From Bacteroidia bacterium (GTDB taxonomy: Bacteria; Bacteroidota; Bacteroidia; J057): DNA of 64,000 nucleotides. Positions 17,094 through 25,611 of this stretch are shown here, one piece after another. The position numbers were made by a program, and so were the translations under genes. The notes under the pieces were generated by a model. The model searched no databases. It was not told the origin of the DNA and saw only the letters and a list, made by a program, of their open reading frames with translations. Within the stretch, counting starts at the first letter, position 1. The number at the start of each line of letters is the position of its first letter. Where the stretch lies: positions 62,001-126,000 of the forward strand of contig JAUIKF010000016.1 of NCBI GenBank assembly GCA_030430575.1. The letters run 5' to 3'.

Positions 17094-18110
17094 ATGGCTT
17101 TACTAAAAAGAAATATGAGCTTCAATGCCATCATCCCCTGGGTGGTGGTGTCGCTGATGACGGTCTATGTGAGTGGATTGAGCTATTATGCCAATCACCG
17201 CAGCATGCCAGAACCAGCCTTTGATTTCTATGGGACGAGCGATGTGCTGCTAAGCCTGGCAAGCGAGCAAGGCGCGGGAAAGGATGTCGTATTGGGAACG
17301 TTTAACAACATTATCGAAGGAGAGCGTCAGACGGTTGCAGCAGAAGAAGATGCGCCTGGTGTGTACCGAGTTCCCTTTCGCGTCAATAGTCCACGGTCGG
17401 CCTTTCTCTACATCAATGATATTCCTATCGAAATATTTCTAGTTCCTGACAGCTCCTTGAAGGTAACTGCACGGTATGACTCAGAAAACTTTGAAGTAGA
17501 CAGTTTGGCCTTTGAAGGGTATACCGAGGGGATTTGTAGGTATTATCGGGAAAAATCGCGGAAATTTTTACGGCGCCACATTCGTGCTTATCGAAATACG
17601 GTCGTGGCTGATAGTCTTTCCCTTCATGCCCATATCCTGGACTCATTGGCGGTCCATGAGTTGGCGCACTTGCTGATTCGTTCTACGCCCAATGAACTGC
17701 CTCAGTGGTTTATTCATTTTGAGAAAAATGAGATTTTGTACCAAAAGGCCTACCTCAAACTCTCCAATGCTTATAATCGCCTGGTCTATCCAGGCTACCT
17801 CGATGAGATTGAGACCCATAATGAGGAGGCCGTATTTTCCTACTACTATTACCTCTACCTAAAGGCATTGATTCAGTCCAATATCGATGTGAAAGAAGAC
17901 CAGCCTTCTACAGCGCTGGAATTACTCGCCGTAGCGGATACCCTGTTGATGGACGAAGTCAGGGATGTCTACCTGACAAGTACGATCTTCGATTTTATCC
18001 GAAATAATGAGCTTACGCAAGCTTCTGAACTCCTACAGCGCTTCTCTGGTACTTTCAGCAAGAAGAAGTATGAGCGCTTTTTGCAAAAGCAGTTGGCGGA
18101 AAGGGGGTGA
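17094..18110 (+). CDS. Membrane-anchored protein of unknown function
   Basis: This is a 338-residue protein with one N-terminal transmembrane segment (FNAIIPWVVVSLMTVYVSGL), so the bulk should be periplasmic. Residues about 85-130 (FRVNSPRSAFLYINDIPIEI, then FLVPDSSLKV) resemble the beta-sandwich found before thioredoxin folds in Bacteroidota TlpA-type proteins (DUF4369-like). The rest is helical, with no CxxC and no thioredoxin domain. It could be a domain-reduced relative of those proteins, but this is weak. I do not recognise the family. It is transcribed in the same direction as holB, with a hairpin spacer between, and converges on the lipoprotein gene downstream. Confidence 0.75.
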   Translation: MALLKRNMSFNAIIPWVVVSLMTVYVSGLSYYANHRSMPEPAFDFYGTSDVLLSLASEQGAGKDVVLGTFNNIIEGERQTVAAEEDAPGVYRVPFRVNSPRSAFLYINDIPIEIFLVPDSSLKVTARYDSENFEVDSLAFEGYTEGICRYYREKSRKFLRRHIRAYRNTVVADSLSLHAHILDSLAVHELAHLLIRSTPNELPQWFIHFEKNEILYQKAYLKLSNAYNRLVYPGYLDEIETHNEEAVFSYYYYLYLKALIQSNIDVKEDQPSTALELLAVADTLLMDEVRDVYLTSTIFDFIRNNELTQASELLQRFSGTFSKKKYERFLQKQLAERG

Positions 18111-18115
18111 AGAAA

Positions 18116-18236
18116 TTGAAGAATATCGAACAAGGACTAAGTGATTGCAGAATATTGAACAAGGATTGATGATTTTTGAAGTAAAGAAGCCTTTATACTT
18201 CTTCAATCCTTGTTCATCAATCGTCAATCATCAATC
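18116..18236. repeat. Hairpin spacer, GAATATCGAACAAGG family (copy B3)
   Basis: The left arm has two tandem units, GAATATCGAACAAGGACTAA (18120) and GAATATTGAACAAGGATTGA (18150). The right arm is CTTCAATCCTTGTTCATCAA then TCGTCAATCATCAATC (18198-18236). It lies between convergent stop codons (18110 and 18249). Confidence 0.85.
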
Positions 18237-18248
18237 TATTATCTTCCC

Positions 18249-19460
18249 CTATATCCCCAACTGATTCAGCTCTCCCTTATAGATGCTGCACATCATCAGT
18301 TTGACGTCTTTGTGGCGGGGTTCTAGCTGATCAAAGACGTCGGACGCCTTTTCGCTATCTTCAAAGAAACTGTGGGTGAGGATGAAATTGCTTTTTCCAT
18401 TTCCCATCGTTACCCTGACCAAATGACTCGCCGCTACGCCTGCGTTGAGCAATTCAAACTGGCGAGCCTTCGCCGCCTCCTCGGTTGACTCAGCGCCAAA
18501 ATGCACCAAATAGAGGTTTTCTGGTTTGCCAGATATAGCGGAAATGGATTTCATCTTTTCGCTGATCAGCGCGTGGTAGCGGGATTGGGTATTTTCCTTG
18601 ACAAATGCTTCAAGCGTCTCCCCTTCAGACATCAGGTAATACTCCTGATTCATTGGGTCTCCTACTCTGTAGCTTTGATAATCCTGCTCAGTTACCTGAA
18701 AGACCCCAACAAAGGTGCTAAGCGCCTCCTGAAAGCGCGGAGCGATTTTCGTATAATACTCACTTTTAGGATGATTTGCATATAATTCTTCTCCGATGAG
18801 GATCATATCTCGGTATGGCGCCAAATTGTTGTAAGGGTATTCTCCCCCCATCGAATTGGCATCCGCCTGTTGGAACTCAAGGAAAAGCTTCAAGGGTTCA
18901 GAACCGATGGTTTCAATCTGAGAAGCGAGCATTTTATGCCCTTTGAGGGTCACAAACATACCCTCCGCTGTCGCAATGCTCAATCCTAATTGCTGGAGCT
19001 CTTCGACATATCCTTCGATTCCTTCATAAAATACATCTTCATCCAATTCCTCAAAAATGGGATTGAGTTTGGGAATGATCGTCTGGTCCCGCTGGCCAAT
19101 CACTTGCAGAATGTCCCCTTCACTGGCAATTCGGTCCCCTGTCACCACTTGCTGGGCATAGGTTGAAAATTGGTCGTAAAGTGTGGGGGTTGACTGAAGA
19201 AGTTGGTGAAGGTGGGGAAATTGTTGCTCAAACGAAAAAGCCATGCGGCTCATGCTCCGGTCAGTAGGCGCTCCACGCGCCATGAGTTCGTCGTCATCCG
19301 CAACCATGCTGTCGCTAGCAGGGGCAGTCTGATCCGTAGCAGAGGGAGAAGATGTGGTAGGATTTTGTGTCTCGGTGGAGTCTGCCGCGGTTTTAGGACC
19401 GCATGCAGTGACCGTCAGCAAGACAATAAGGCTGCAGATCAAACAAAAGGGACTACGCAT
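18249..19460 (-). CDS. Lipoprotein of unknown function with SPOR-like C-terminal pattern
   Basis: The protein has 403 residues from ATG 19460; the frame to 19526 reads back through a hairpin spacer and is rejected. The lipoprotein signal is MRSPFCLICSLIVLLTVTAC. A Ser/Thr/Ala-rich linker (residues about 22-70) is followed by a helical body. The C-terminal about 80 residues (NLYLVHFGAESTEEAAKARQ..., then FILTHSFFEDSEKASDVFDQL) show a beta-alpha-beta pattern reminiscent of SPOR domains. I cannot confirm that. It probably sits on the outer membrane or in the periplasm. It is in the same orientation as clpX, from which it is separated by a hairpin spacer. Confidence 0.75.
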   Translation of the reverse strand: MRSPFCLICSLIVLLTVTACGPKTAADSTETQNPTTSSPSATDQTAPASDSMVADDDELMARGAPTDRSMSRMAFSFEQQFPHLHQLLQSTPTLYDQFSTYAQQVVTGDRIASEGDILQVIGQRDQTIIPKLNPIFEELDEDVFYEGIEGYVEELQQLGLSIATAEGMFVTLKGHKMLASQIETIGSEPLKLFLEFQQADANSMGGEYPYNNLAPYRDMILIGEELYANHPKSEYYTKIAPRFQEALSTFVGVFQVTEQDYQSYRVGDPMNQEYYLMSEGETLEAFVKENTQSRYHALISEKMKSISAISGKPENLYLVHFGAESTEEAAKARQFELLNAGVAASHLVRVTMGNGKSNFILTHSFFEDSEKASDVFDQLEPRHKDVKLMMCSIYKGELNQLGI

Positions 19461-19462
19461 GG

Positions 19463-19565
19463 AATTATTGATTATAAATTGATTGATTATTGATTGGAAG
19501 GAAAATGCTGTTTTATTGATTATCAACTACTTACCAATAATTAATAATCAATCAATCAATAATCT
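19463..19565. repeat. Hairpin spacer, ATTGATTGA family (copy A4)
   Basis: TTATTGATTATAAATTGATT then GATTATTGATTGG (19464-19497) faces CCAATAATTAATAATCAATC then AATCAATAATC (19535-19565). It ends about 6 nt from the clpX stop codon at 19571. Confidence 0.85.
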
Positions 19566-19570
19566 CTTCA

Positions 19571-20797
19571 TCAGCTTGCTGCGCGAAATTCAATCAGACT
19601 GGCTTCCAACTGTTGCTTGGCCATGTCGACTGTGATATGGTAATGCTCCACTTCGCTATCAGGCATATCGTACATAATGTCGAGCATGATGGCCTCGATG
19701 ATGGAGCGCAGGCCACGAGCCCCCAATTTGAGGGCATCAGCCTTATCGACGATCACCTCTATAGCATCCTCGTCAAAAGAAAGCGTCTTTCCTTCAAGCT
19801 CAAACATTTTTTGATATTGCTTGACCAAAGAGTTCTTTGGCTCCATGAGGATGTTGCGAAGGGCTTTTTTGTCGAGTGGATTGAGGTAGGAAAGTACGGG
19901 CAAACGGCCAATAATTTCGGGAATCAACCCATATTTGCGCAAGTCTGAAGGTTGGAGGTATTTGTACAGATTAACCGATTTGGAGACTTGGGTGGTCGGC
20001 GTACTGTTGAACCCTACTGTCTTGACAGATAGGCGGCTAGAGATGGTATCCTCTATTCCTACAAATGCACCTCCACAAATAAACAGGATGTTTTTGGTAT
20101 CAATCTGAACGAGGCTTTGCTCTGGGTGCTTACGTCCTCCTTTAGGAGGAACATTGGCAGTGGTACCCTCCAATAGTTTCAGCAAGGCTTGCTGTACGCC
20201 CTCTCCGCTCACATCTCTTGTGATAGAGGGGTTGTCAGATTTGCGGGCAATTTTGTCGATTTCGTCGATATAGACGATGCCTTTTTCGGCAGCTTCTACG
20301 TCGTAGTCCGCTTCTTGGAGAAGACGTACCAAAACACTCTCGACATCTTCTCCCACATATCCTGCCTCAGTCAGGACGGTCGCATCAGCAATGCAGAAGG
20401 GCACTTTGAGAATCTTCGCGATGGTACGAGCCATCAACGTCTTCCCTGTGCCAGTCCGGCCTACCAGGAGAATATTGCTTTTATCCAATTCCACTTCTGA
20501 ATCTCCTCCCGTACGCTCATAGCTCATGATCCGCCGATAGTGATTGTAAACGGCCACGGAGAGCACCTTTTTGGCGTCCTCCTGACCGATTACAAAATCG
20601 TTGAGGTGCTCCATGATCTCACGGGGTTTGGGGACACGCGTGATGCGTGTAGTGGGTTTCTGCCGAAATTCCTCTTCAATAATCGTGTTGGCATGGGCTA
20701 CACAGTTCTCGCAAATATGCGCACCGCCATAGCCAGCCAGCAAGATTTGAACTTCTTGTTTGGACCTCCCGCAGAAGGAGCAACTCTCTTGTTTCAT
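19571..20797 (-). CDS. clpX: ATP-dependent Clp protease ATP-binding subunit ClpX
   Basis: This is a 408-residue AAA+ unfoldase. The N-terminal zinc-binding domain has Cys6, Cys9, Cys29 and Cys32. Walker A is GRTGTGKT at 113-120, the pore loop GYVG at 146-149 and Walker B IVYIDEID at 174-181. The substrate-gripping RKHP loop is present as GGRKHPEQ. It unfolds tagged proteins and feeds them into ClpP. It lies downstream of clpP on the same strand, the usual clpP-clpX order. A 109-nt hairpin spacer separates the two genes, so co-transcription may be attenuated or processed. Confidence 0.97.
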   Translation of the reverse strand: MKQESCSFCGRSKQEVQILLAGYGGAHICENCVAHANTIIEEEFRQKPTTRITRVPKPREIMEHLNDFVIGQEDAKKVLSVAVYNHYRRIMSYERTGGDSEVELDKSNILLVGRTGTGKTLMARTIAKILKVPFCIADATVLTEAGYVGEDVESVLVRLLQEADYDVEAAEKGIVYIDEIDKIARKSDNPSITRDVSGEGVQQALLKLLEGTTANVPPKGGRKHPEQSLVQIDTKNILFICGGAFVGIEDTISSRLSVKTVGFNSTPTTQVSKSVNLYKYLQPSDLRKYGLIPEIIGRLPVLSYLNPLDKKALRNILMEPKNSLVKQYQKMFELEGKTLSFDEDAIEVIVDKADALKLGARGLRSIIEAIMLDIMYDMPDSEVEHYHITVDMAKQQLEASLIEFRAAS

Positions 20798-20806
20798 GCT
20801 ATAATG

Positions 20807-20905
20807 ATTGATTGATGATTAATTGATTGATAATTAATTGGGGAATCTCTTCCCCTGTAGTATGCAAAGCATCAATCAATAATGAATAATCAGTAATATA
20901 ATAAT
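20807..20905. repeat. Hairpin spacer, ATTGATTGA family (copy A5) between clpP and clpX
   Basis: GATTGATTGATGATTAATTG then ATTGATAATTAATTGG (20809-20845) faces CATCAATCAATAATGAATAA then TCAGTAATATAATAATC (20870-20906). It abuts the clpP stop (TAA, 20907-20909) within about 2 nt. Confidence 0.85.
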
Positions 20906-20906
20906 C

Positions 20907-21587
20907 TTACTTCTTCCCTGTTAAAATTTCGTCTATCAGACCGTATTCTTTGGCTTCTCCAGCTTTCATCCACTTATCGCGGTCACTATCATTCCAAATG
21001 GTCTCGTATTCCTGGCCCGAATGCTGAGCAATAATTTCATACAGCTCCTTTTTCAGCTTCTGAATCTCTTCATGAACGATGGCAATATCAGAAGCTTGTC
21101 CTCTGGCACCCCCCATCGGCTGGTGGATCATCACACGAGAGTGTGGCAATGCAGAACGCTTGCCTGCGGAACCAGCTGTTAAGAGAACTGCACCCATGGA
21201 GGCAGCCATGCCTGTACAAATGGTGGCAACATCCGGTGCGACGATCTGCATAGTGTCATAAATCGCCAAGCCTGCATAGACAGATCCTCCTGGTGAGTTG
21301 ATATAGATACTCACATCTTTAGATGAATCCACCGACTGCAAAAATAGCAATTGTCCGGTGATTACATTGGATACATAATCGTTGATTTCTGTCCCTAGAA
21401 AAATAATGCGGTCCATCATCAAGCGTGAAAACACGTCAATAGCTCGGAATGGACGCTCCCGCTCTTCGATAATGTACTGAGTCATCGCCTGTACATCAGG
21501 AGCGATAGCACTTTCATAGTTGTGCAGCGTCGTGCTGCTGATGCCGAGGTGCTTGACGGCATATTGCTGAAATTCGTCTGGTCTCAT
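20907..21587 (-). CDS. clpP: ATP-dependent Clp protease proteolytic subunit ClpP
   Basis: This 226-residue serine peptidase forms the tetradecameric proteolytic chamber that works with ClpX. The catalytic triad is visible: Ser130 in GMAASMGA, His155 in VMIHQPMGG and Asp204 in SDRDKW. Other signatures are YINSPGGSVYAGLAIYDTM and the C-terminal EAKEYGLIDEIL. The N-terminus is somewhat longer than in E. coli and may include a processed propeptide. The upstream region (21588-21660) is AT-rich; TAATTTCG on the minus strand resembles a Bacteroidota -7 element but the -33 box is unclear. It is first of the clpP-clpX pair. Confidence 0.97.
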   Translation of the reverse strand: MRPDEFQQYAVKHLGISSTTLHNYESAIAPDVQAMTQYIIEERERPFRAIDVFSRLMMDRIIFLGTEINDYVSNVITGQLLFLQSVDSSKDVSIYINSPGGSVYAGLAIYDTMQIVAPDVATICTGMAASMGAVLLTAGSAGKRSALPHSRVMIHQPMGGARGQASDIAIVHEEIQKLKKELYEIIAQHSGQEYETIWNDSDRDKWMKAGEAKEYGLIDEILTGKK

Positions 21588-21808
21588 AATTTTGGCTTTT
21601 AAGTTAGCGAAATTAGGAAGAATAAAACTAAAATGATTGGAATTGTTCAGTCAAGAACTCGGCCAAGGGAAAATATCCTGTCAATTTGGCGGAATTTTGC
21701 TCGCAAAGCCTCGCAAAATTCATGTAAAAAATATCAAGGAAGGGTTATTCATAAAAAAACGAGATTTGTGTATCTTAGCGGGATAACCAAACACGGTCAA
21801 CACATCTT

Positions 21809-24800
21809 ATGAAGTTATTTCTACGCCTTTTCGGCATAATGCTGGGAGGATTAGTCCCTGCCATCCTTTTTGCCCAGTCTATCGCTCCTTCAGGGACTTC
21901 CCTTTTTGTTTTGCCAGATGACGCGCCTTATGTGGAAGGACAAATTCTTTTTAAGGTATCTCCTGCCTTTCAGGAACACTGCCAAAAGGATGTGATTGAT
22001 ATTCCTAGCCTCGTAGCCCTTTTTGACCAATTGGACTATATTTCCCTCAAACAAAACTTCCCCTCTTCTTCTCAGGCGGCACATAAGCAGGAGGTAGACC
22101 CTTTTTCAATTCGCTATATCTACGAATTGCAATATGGTGGCGCGCTGGATATCACCTCTGCTATTAATCTATTGCTCGGCCATAGTGCGATAGCCTATGC
22201 TGAACCTCGATATATCTACGAACCTTTTTTTCAGCCCAATGACCCCCTGGCAGATACCACTTTTGGCGGGGCGAATCAATGGTACCTGGCGACGATCCAA
22301 GCTAGAGAAGCATGGGATGTGGAGCAAGGGGATACTGCTGTGGTAATCGGAATCACAGATTCAGGGACTTCGTATGACCATCCTGACCTCAAGCAGAATA
22401 TTGCTTTTAACCACGCTGACCCATTTGATGGCGTGGATAATGATAATGATGGGTACGTTGATAATTATCGAGGATGGGATTTTGCTGGCGTAGATGGTCA
22501 AGGGGTAGGAGATAATGATGCGACCTATAAAGATGATACCCATGGGGTCAATGTAGCTGGTATTCCCGCTGCGACGACCAATAATAATTTTGGTACGGCA
22601 GGAATAGGCTTCAATTGTAGCTATCTGCCTTTGAAAGCCAGTCCAGACAATTTCCGGGGGGCTATCACCCATGGATATGAAGCCGTCTTTTATGCGGCTG
22701 AGCAAGGGGCTCAGGTCATTAACTGTTCTTGGGGAGGAAGGGTAAAAAGTAAAGTGGCGGAAGATGTGATCGCTTATGTGACGGAGCTACGGCAAGTGGC
22801 CGTAATAGCAGCAGCAGGAAATACGCCGTTGGATCTTCGCTTCTATCCGGCATCTTTTAAAAACGTATTGTCCGTGGCCAATACCCAGTTCGAGGACACG
22901 GCTTGCTGTCCAGCGGGCTTAGGAACTACTTATAACCATGCGGTAGATGTTTCCGCTCCTGGATGGAAAATAGCTACTACCAATAACAGTTCTACTTTTA
23001 CAGGGTTTAATGGGACCTCCGCAGCGTCGCCGCTGGCGGCAGGGGTTGTGGGCATTACATTGGCCCACTATCCTCACTACACTGGTTTGCAAGCCGCTGA
23101 GCGTGTCCGCGTCACCACGGATGACATTTACCACATTCCCCAAAATCAATTACTCCAAGACAAACTGGGGACAGGAAGGGTAAATATGTTCAAGGCGGTG
23201 ACCGACCCGTTGAAGCCTTCTATTCGCTTAGAAAACTATGAACTGGTCAATCTAAGGGGAAATCAGGATTTCTTGCCAGGAGATACGGTCATCTTATCTG
23301 GAGATTTTATCAATCTTCTCGACCCCTCTACGGCTGACCTGACCTTGTCCGTCCAGGTATTGGATACGCACCAATTGGGCTTTATCGAATTCATAGATGC
23401 TGCCTTTTTGCCAGGGATCGTGAATATGAATGAGCAGTTTAGCAATGGGACATCCCCGTTTGTCTTTAGACTGAAAACCAATACCCCAGAAGACCTGGCC
23501 ATCAACCTCAAACTCACCTATACGGATACTGCGCTTCGCTACCGCGATTTTCAATATGTGAATTTCATCGCCAATGCTACCATCGTAGATATTGCGGTCA
23601 ATCGCCTTCATTGCTCGATCAACAGCAGAGGAGGGATCGGATATGGGGATTTTCCCAAAAATAAAATCGGGCTTGGTGTGCAGTACAATGGCAATGAGCG
23701 AAGCCCCTTGTATGAGGGAGGATTGCTATTTGGAAACTCATTGGTACAGATTGCAGGAAATCTACGGAATGCATCTGCTCAGCAAGATCAAGACTTGGAC
23801 TATCTCCAGCGCGCTAGAGAAGTGAGTTCCCCGCAATTGGCTGACTTTGAGGCGTTTGCAGAATTTGATGACCGAGGGAACGGGCTCCCTAGCGGGGTGT
23901 CTGTGACCCAGCGTGCCTATGCATGGAATACCAATGCTGATGGCGATTATGTCATCTTTGAATACGAATTTCACAATCCCACTCCTACAGATATTACCAA
24001 CTTTTTTGCCGGTATTTTTGCCGATTGGGACATTGTAGATTCTACCAAAGATGCGACCTATTATGACAATGGATTCAAAATGGTATATGCCCTCGATGTG
24101 CAACGCCGGGACCCTGCCTTCTATGGCGTCTCCTTGCTCTCAGATGATGTCTTTCGCGCATTTGCCAACAGCGTAGACAATTTCAACTTTACCGATGCGG
24201 CTAAATTTGCGGCGATTTCCAATGCCCCTACGGCCACTACAGCTACCGCAGGCACAAGTGGTACTGGCCAAAACATCTTTCACGTAGCTGGAGCAGGGCC
24301 CCTCACCCTCCCTGCCAACGGAAGCTATAAGGTGGCCTTTGCCCTGTTAGCAGGGTCTAGTTTTAGTCATATGATTAATATTCAGAGTACAGCCGAACGG
24401 AAGTACAAATGTTATATTTTGGGAGAAGGTCCAGTCGCAGGCTTTTCCGTTCCCTCCAGCCAGGTGACTGTCAATCAGCCCCTGCAATTTACCGATCTGA
24501 ATACCACGGCAACAGGATGGACCTGGGATTTTGGTGACGGGAACACTTCTACCCTCCGCAACCCCCAACATATCTTCACCCAAACGGGCTTGTATACCGT
24601 TACCTTCACTGCTTCTGATGGCGTATGTCAGATCGTGACTCGCCAGCAAGTGCGGGTAAAACCTCAAGCGAACAGCCTGGAACCTGCTCTCCAAGAGGCG
24701 ATTCGCCTCTTCCCCAATCCCAGCGAGGGCCAATTTGTCATTCGCCTCGGCGAGGGACTCAGCGGCCCTGTACGCTTTACTGTCACCAATATGTTGGGCC

Positions 24801-24949
24801 AAAAAGTGGCGCAGCAAGGCATTGTGCACCTCTCGGGTACGCGTGAAGTGCCCTTTGACCTGGCGCAGCAGCCTGATGGGGTGTATATCGTTCAGGTAGA
24901 GGGGAAGGCTTTTTCCCATACGATGAAGTGGGTGAAAGGAGGGGAATGA
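21809..24949 (+). CDS. Subtilisin-like (S8) serine protease with PKD and T9SS sorting domain
   Basis: The protein has 1046 residues with a signal peptide (MKLFLRLFGIMLGGLVPAIL, then FAQS). A propeptide is followed by the S8 domain, with an intact triad: Asp184 in GITDSGTSYDHPDL, His245 in DTHGVNVAGI and Ser404 in NGTSAASPLAAG. A calcium-binding-like DGVDNDNDGYVDNY lies between Asp and His. A long beta-rich region follows, then a PKD domain (TGWTWDFGDGNTSTLRNPQH) near residues 890-950. A type A T9SS sorting domain (RLFPNPSEGQFVIRL ... PDGVYIVQVEG) is last. It is a secreted or surface protease. Unlike the S8 gene at 6.2 kb, its catalytic residues are canonical. TATCTTAG at 21771 may be part of its promoter. 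Confidence 0.92.
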   Translation: MKLFLRLFGIMLGGLVPAILFAQSIAPSGTSLFVLPDDAPYVEGQILFKVSPAFQEHCQKDVIDIPSLVALFDQLDYISLKQNFPSSSQAAHKQEVDPFSIRYIYELQYGGALDITSAINLLLGHSAIAYAEPRYIYEPFFQPNDPLADTTFGGANQWYLATIQAREAWDVEQGDTAVVIGITDSGTSYDHPDLKQNIAFNHADPFDGVDNDNDGYVDNYRGWDFAGVDGQGVGDNDATYKDDTHGVNVAGIPAATTNNNFGTAGIGFNCSYLPLKASPDNFRGAITHGYEAVFYAAEQGAQVINCSWGGRVKSKVAEDVIAYVTELRQVAVIAAAGNTPLDLRFYPASFKNVLSVANTQFEDTACCPAGLGTTYNHAVDVSAPGWKIATTNNSSTFTGFNGTSAASPLAAGVVGITLAHYPHYTGLQAAERVRVTTDDIYHIPQNQLLQDKLGTGRVNMFKAVTDPLKPSIRLENYELVNLRGNQDFLPGDTVILSGDFINLLDPSTADLTLSVQVLDTHQLGFIEFIDAAFLPGIVNMNEQFSNGTSPFVFRLKTNTPEDLAINLKLTYTDTALRYRDFQYVNFIANATIVDIAVNRLHCSINSRGGIGYGDFPKNKIGLGVQYNGNERSPLYEGGLLFGNSLVQIAGNLRNASAQQDQDLDYLQRAREVSSPQLADFEAFAEFDDRGNGLPSGVSVTQRAYAWNTNADGDYVIFEYEFHNPTPTDITNFFAGIFADWDIVDSTKDATYYDNGFKMVYALDVQRRDPAFYGVSLLSDDVFRAFANSVDNFNFTDAAKFAAISNAPTATTATAGTSGTGQNIFHVAGAGPLTLPANGSYKVAFALLAGSSFSHMINIQSTAERKYKCYILGEGPVAGFSVPSSQVTVNQPLQFTDLNTTATGWTWDFGDGNTSTLRNPQHIFTQTGLYTVTFTASDGVCQIVTRQQVRVKPQANSLEPALQEAIRLFPNPSEGQFVIRLGEGLSGPVRFTVTNMLGQKVAQQGIVHLSGTREVPFDLAQQPDGVYIVQVEGKAFSHTMKWVKGGE

Positions 24950-24961
24950 GGAAGGGGGTAA

Positions 24962-25018
24962 AGAGGGTTCAAGCGTTCAATTCATTCAAGGGTTCAAGGG
25001 ATGTTTAAGGGTTTAATT
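24962..25018. repeat. Single-arm low-complexity repeat, GGGTTCAAGCGTTCAA type
   Basis: AGGGTTCAAGCGTTCAATTC then ATTCAAGGGTTCAAGGG follow the S8 protease stop. Related words (GGTTTAAGGGTTCAAGCG) occur at 35486 and at 58973. I find no good complementary second arm here, so this may be half of a former hairpin. Confidence 0.5.
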
Positions 25019-25492
25019 GGAATGGGCATATTCTGGTGGTGTTTTTTTTCACCAGCAATAGGTTGGTCACAGCCTGATACGGTTTATGCAGGATTGATTG
25101 TTGAGGGTGAATATATTGACCTATCGCCAGATTTCGAATGTTTACTCATTTATTCGCAAGACACGATTTCGATACCCTTTCAGAAAACGTTTTTACTTAT
25201 TCCACCTCTCGACAAAGAAAAAAAATATGAGCTTTTGGTGCGATATAAAACCTATTGCCTGAGGTTTGATCCATTTGCTATTCAAGATTTTAAGAATAGA
25301 ATCGAGTTTGTGATTGATTTGACTCCATTCGAAGAGGAAAATGTACAAAGAATAAGGAGAAAAAAGCGCCTGAAGTATTTGTACTATTACCTATTGTCTC
25401 CTAATTTTTCTATCAAGAAACAGCAAGAAAATGCTCGTAATGGGATTTTATATCCTACGTTAAGGTCGAAGGTTAAAGGGGGATATGATTAA
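25001..25492 (+). CDS. Small secreted protein of unknown function
   Basis: This is a 163-residue protein with a signal peptide. The ATG at 25001 lies in repeat-like sequence. The in-frame ATG at 25022 (MGIFWWCFFSPAIGWSQPD) gives a more usual signal peptide and may be the true start. The mature part is short and beta-rich (GLIVEGEYIDLSPDFECLLI), ending in a basic stretch IRRKKRLKYLYYYLL. No family is recognised. It is AT-rich compared with the upstream protease. It lies downstream of the S8 protease on the same strand and is followed by a clear terminator. Confidence 0.6.
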   Translation: MFKGLIGMGIFWWCFFSPAIGWSQPDTVYAGLIVEGEYIDLSPDFECLLIYSQDTISIPFQKTFLLIPPLDKEKKYELLVRYKTYCLRFDPFAIQDFKNRIEFVIDLTPFEEENVQRIRRKKRLKYLYYYLLSPNFSIKKQQENARNGILYPTLRSKVKGGYD

Positions 25493-25507
25493 AGCTAAAA
25501 CATGAAT

Positions 25508-25546
25508 AATCCCGAATCTTCATTGCTGAAAATTCGGGATTGTTTT
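25508..25546 (+). terminator. Intrinsic terminator
   Basis: The stem AATCCCGAAT (25508-25517) pairs perfectly with ATTCGGGATT (25532-25541), followed by GTTTT. It follows the small secreted protein gene. Confidence 0.75.
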
Positions 25547-25611
25547 AACAGGCTTTCTTCATCCTGTTAGATGTTTAAGCTGGTCATCCTACCCAAAATC
25601 ACTTAGTTTGG

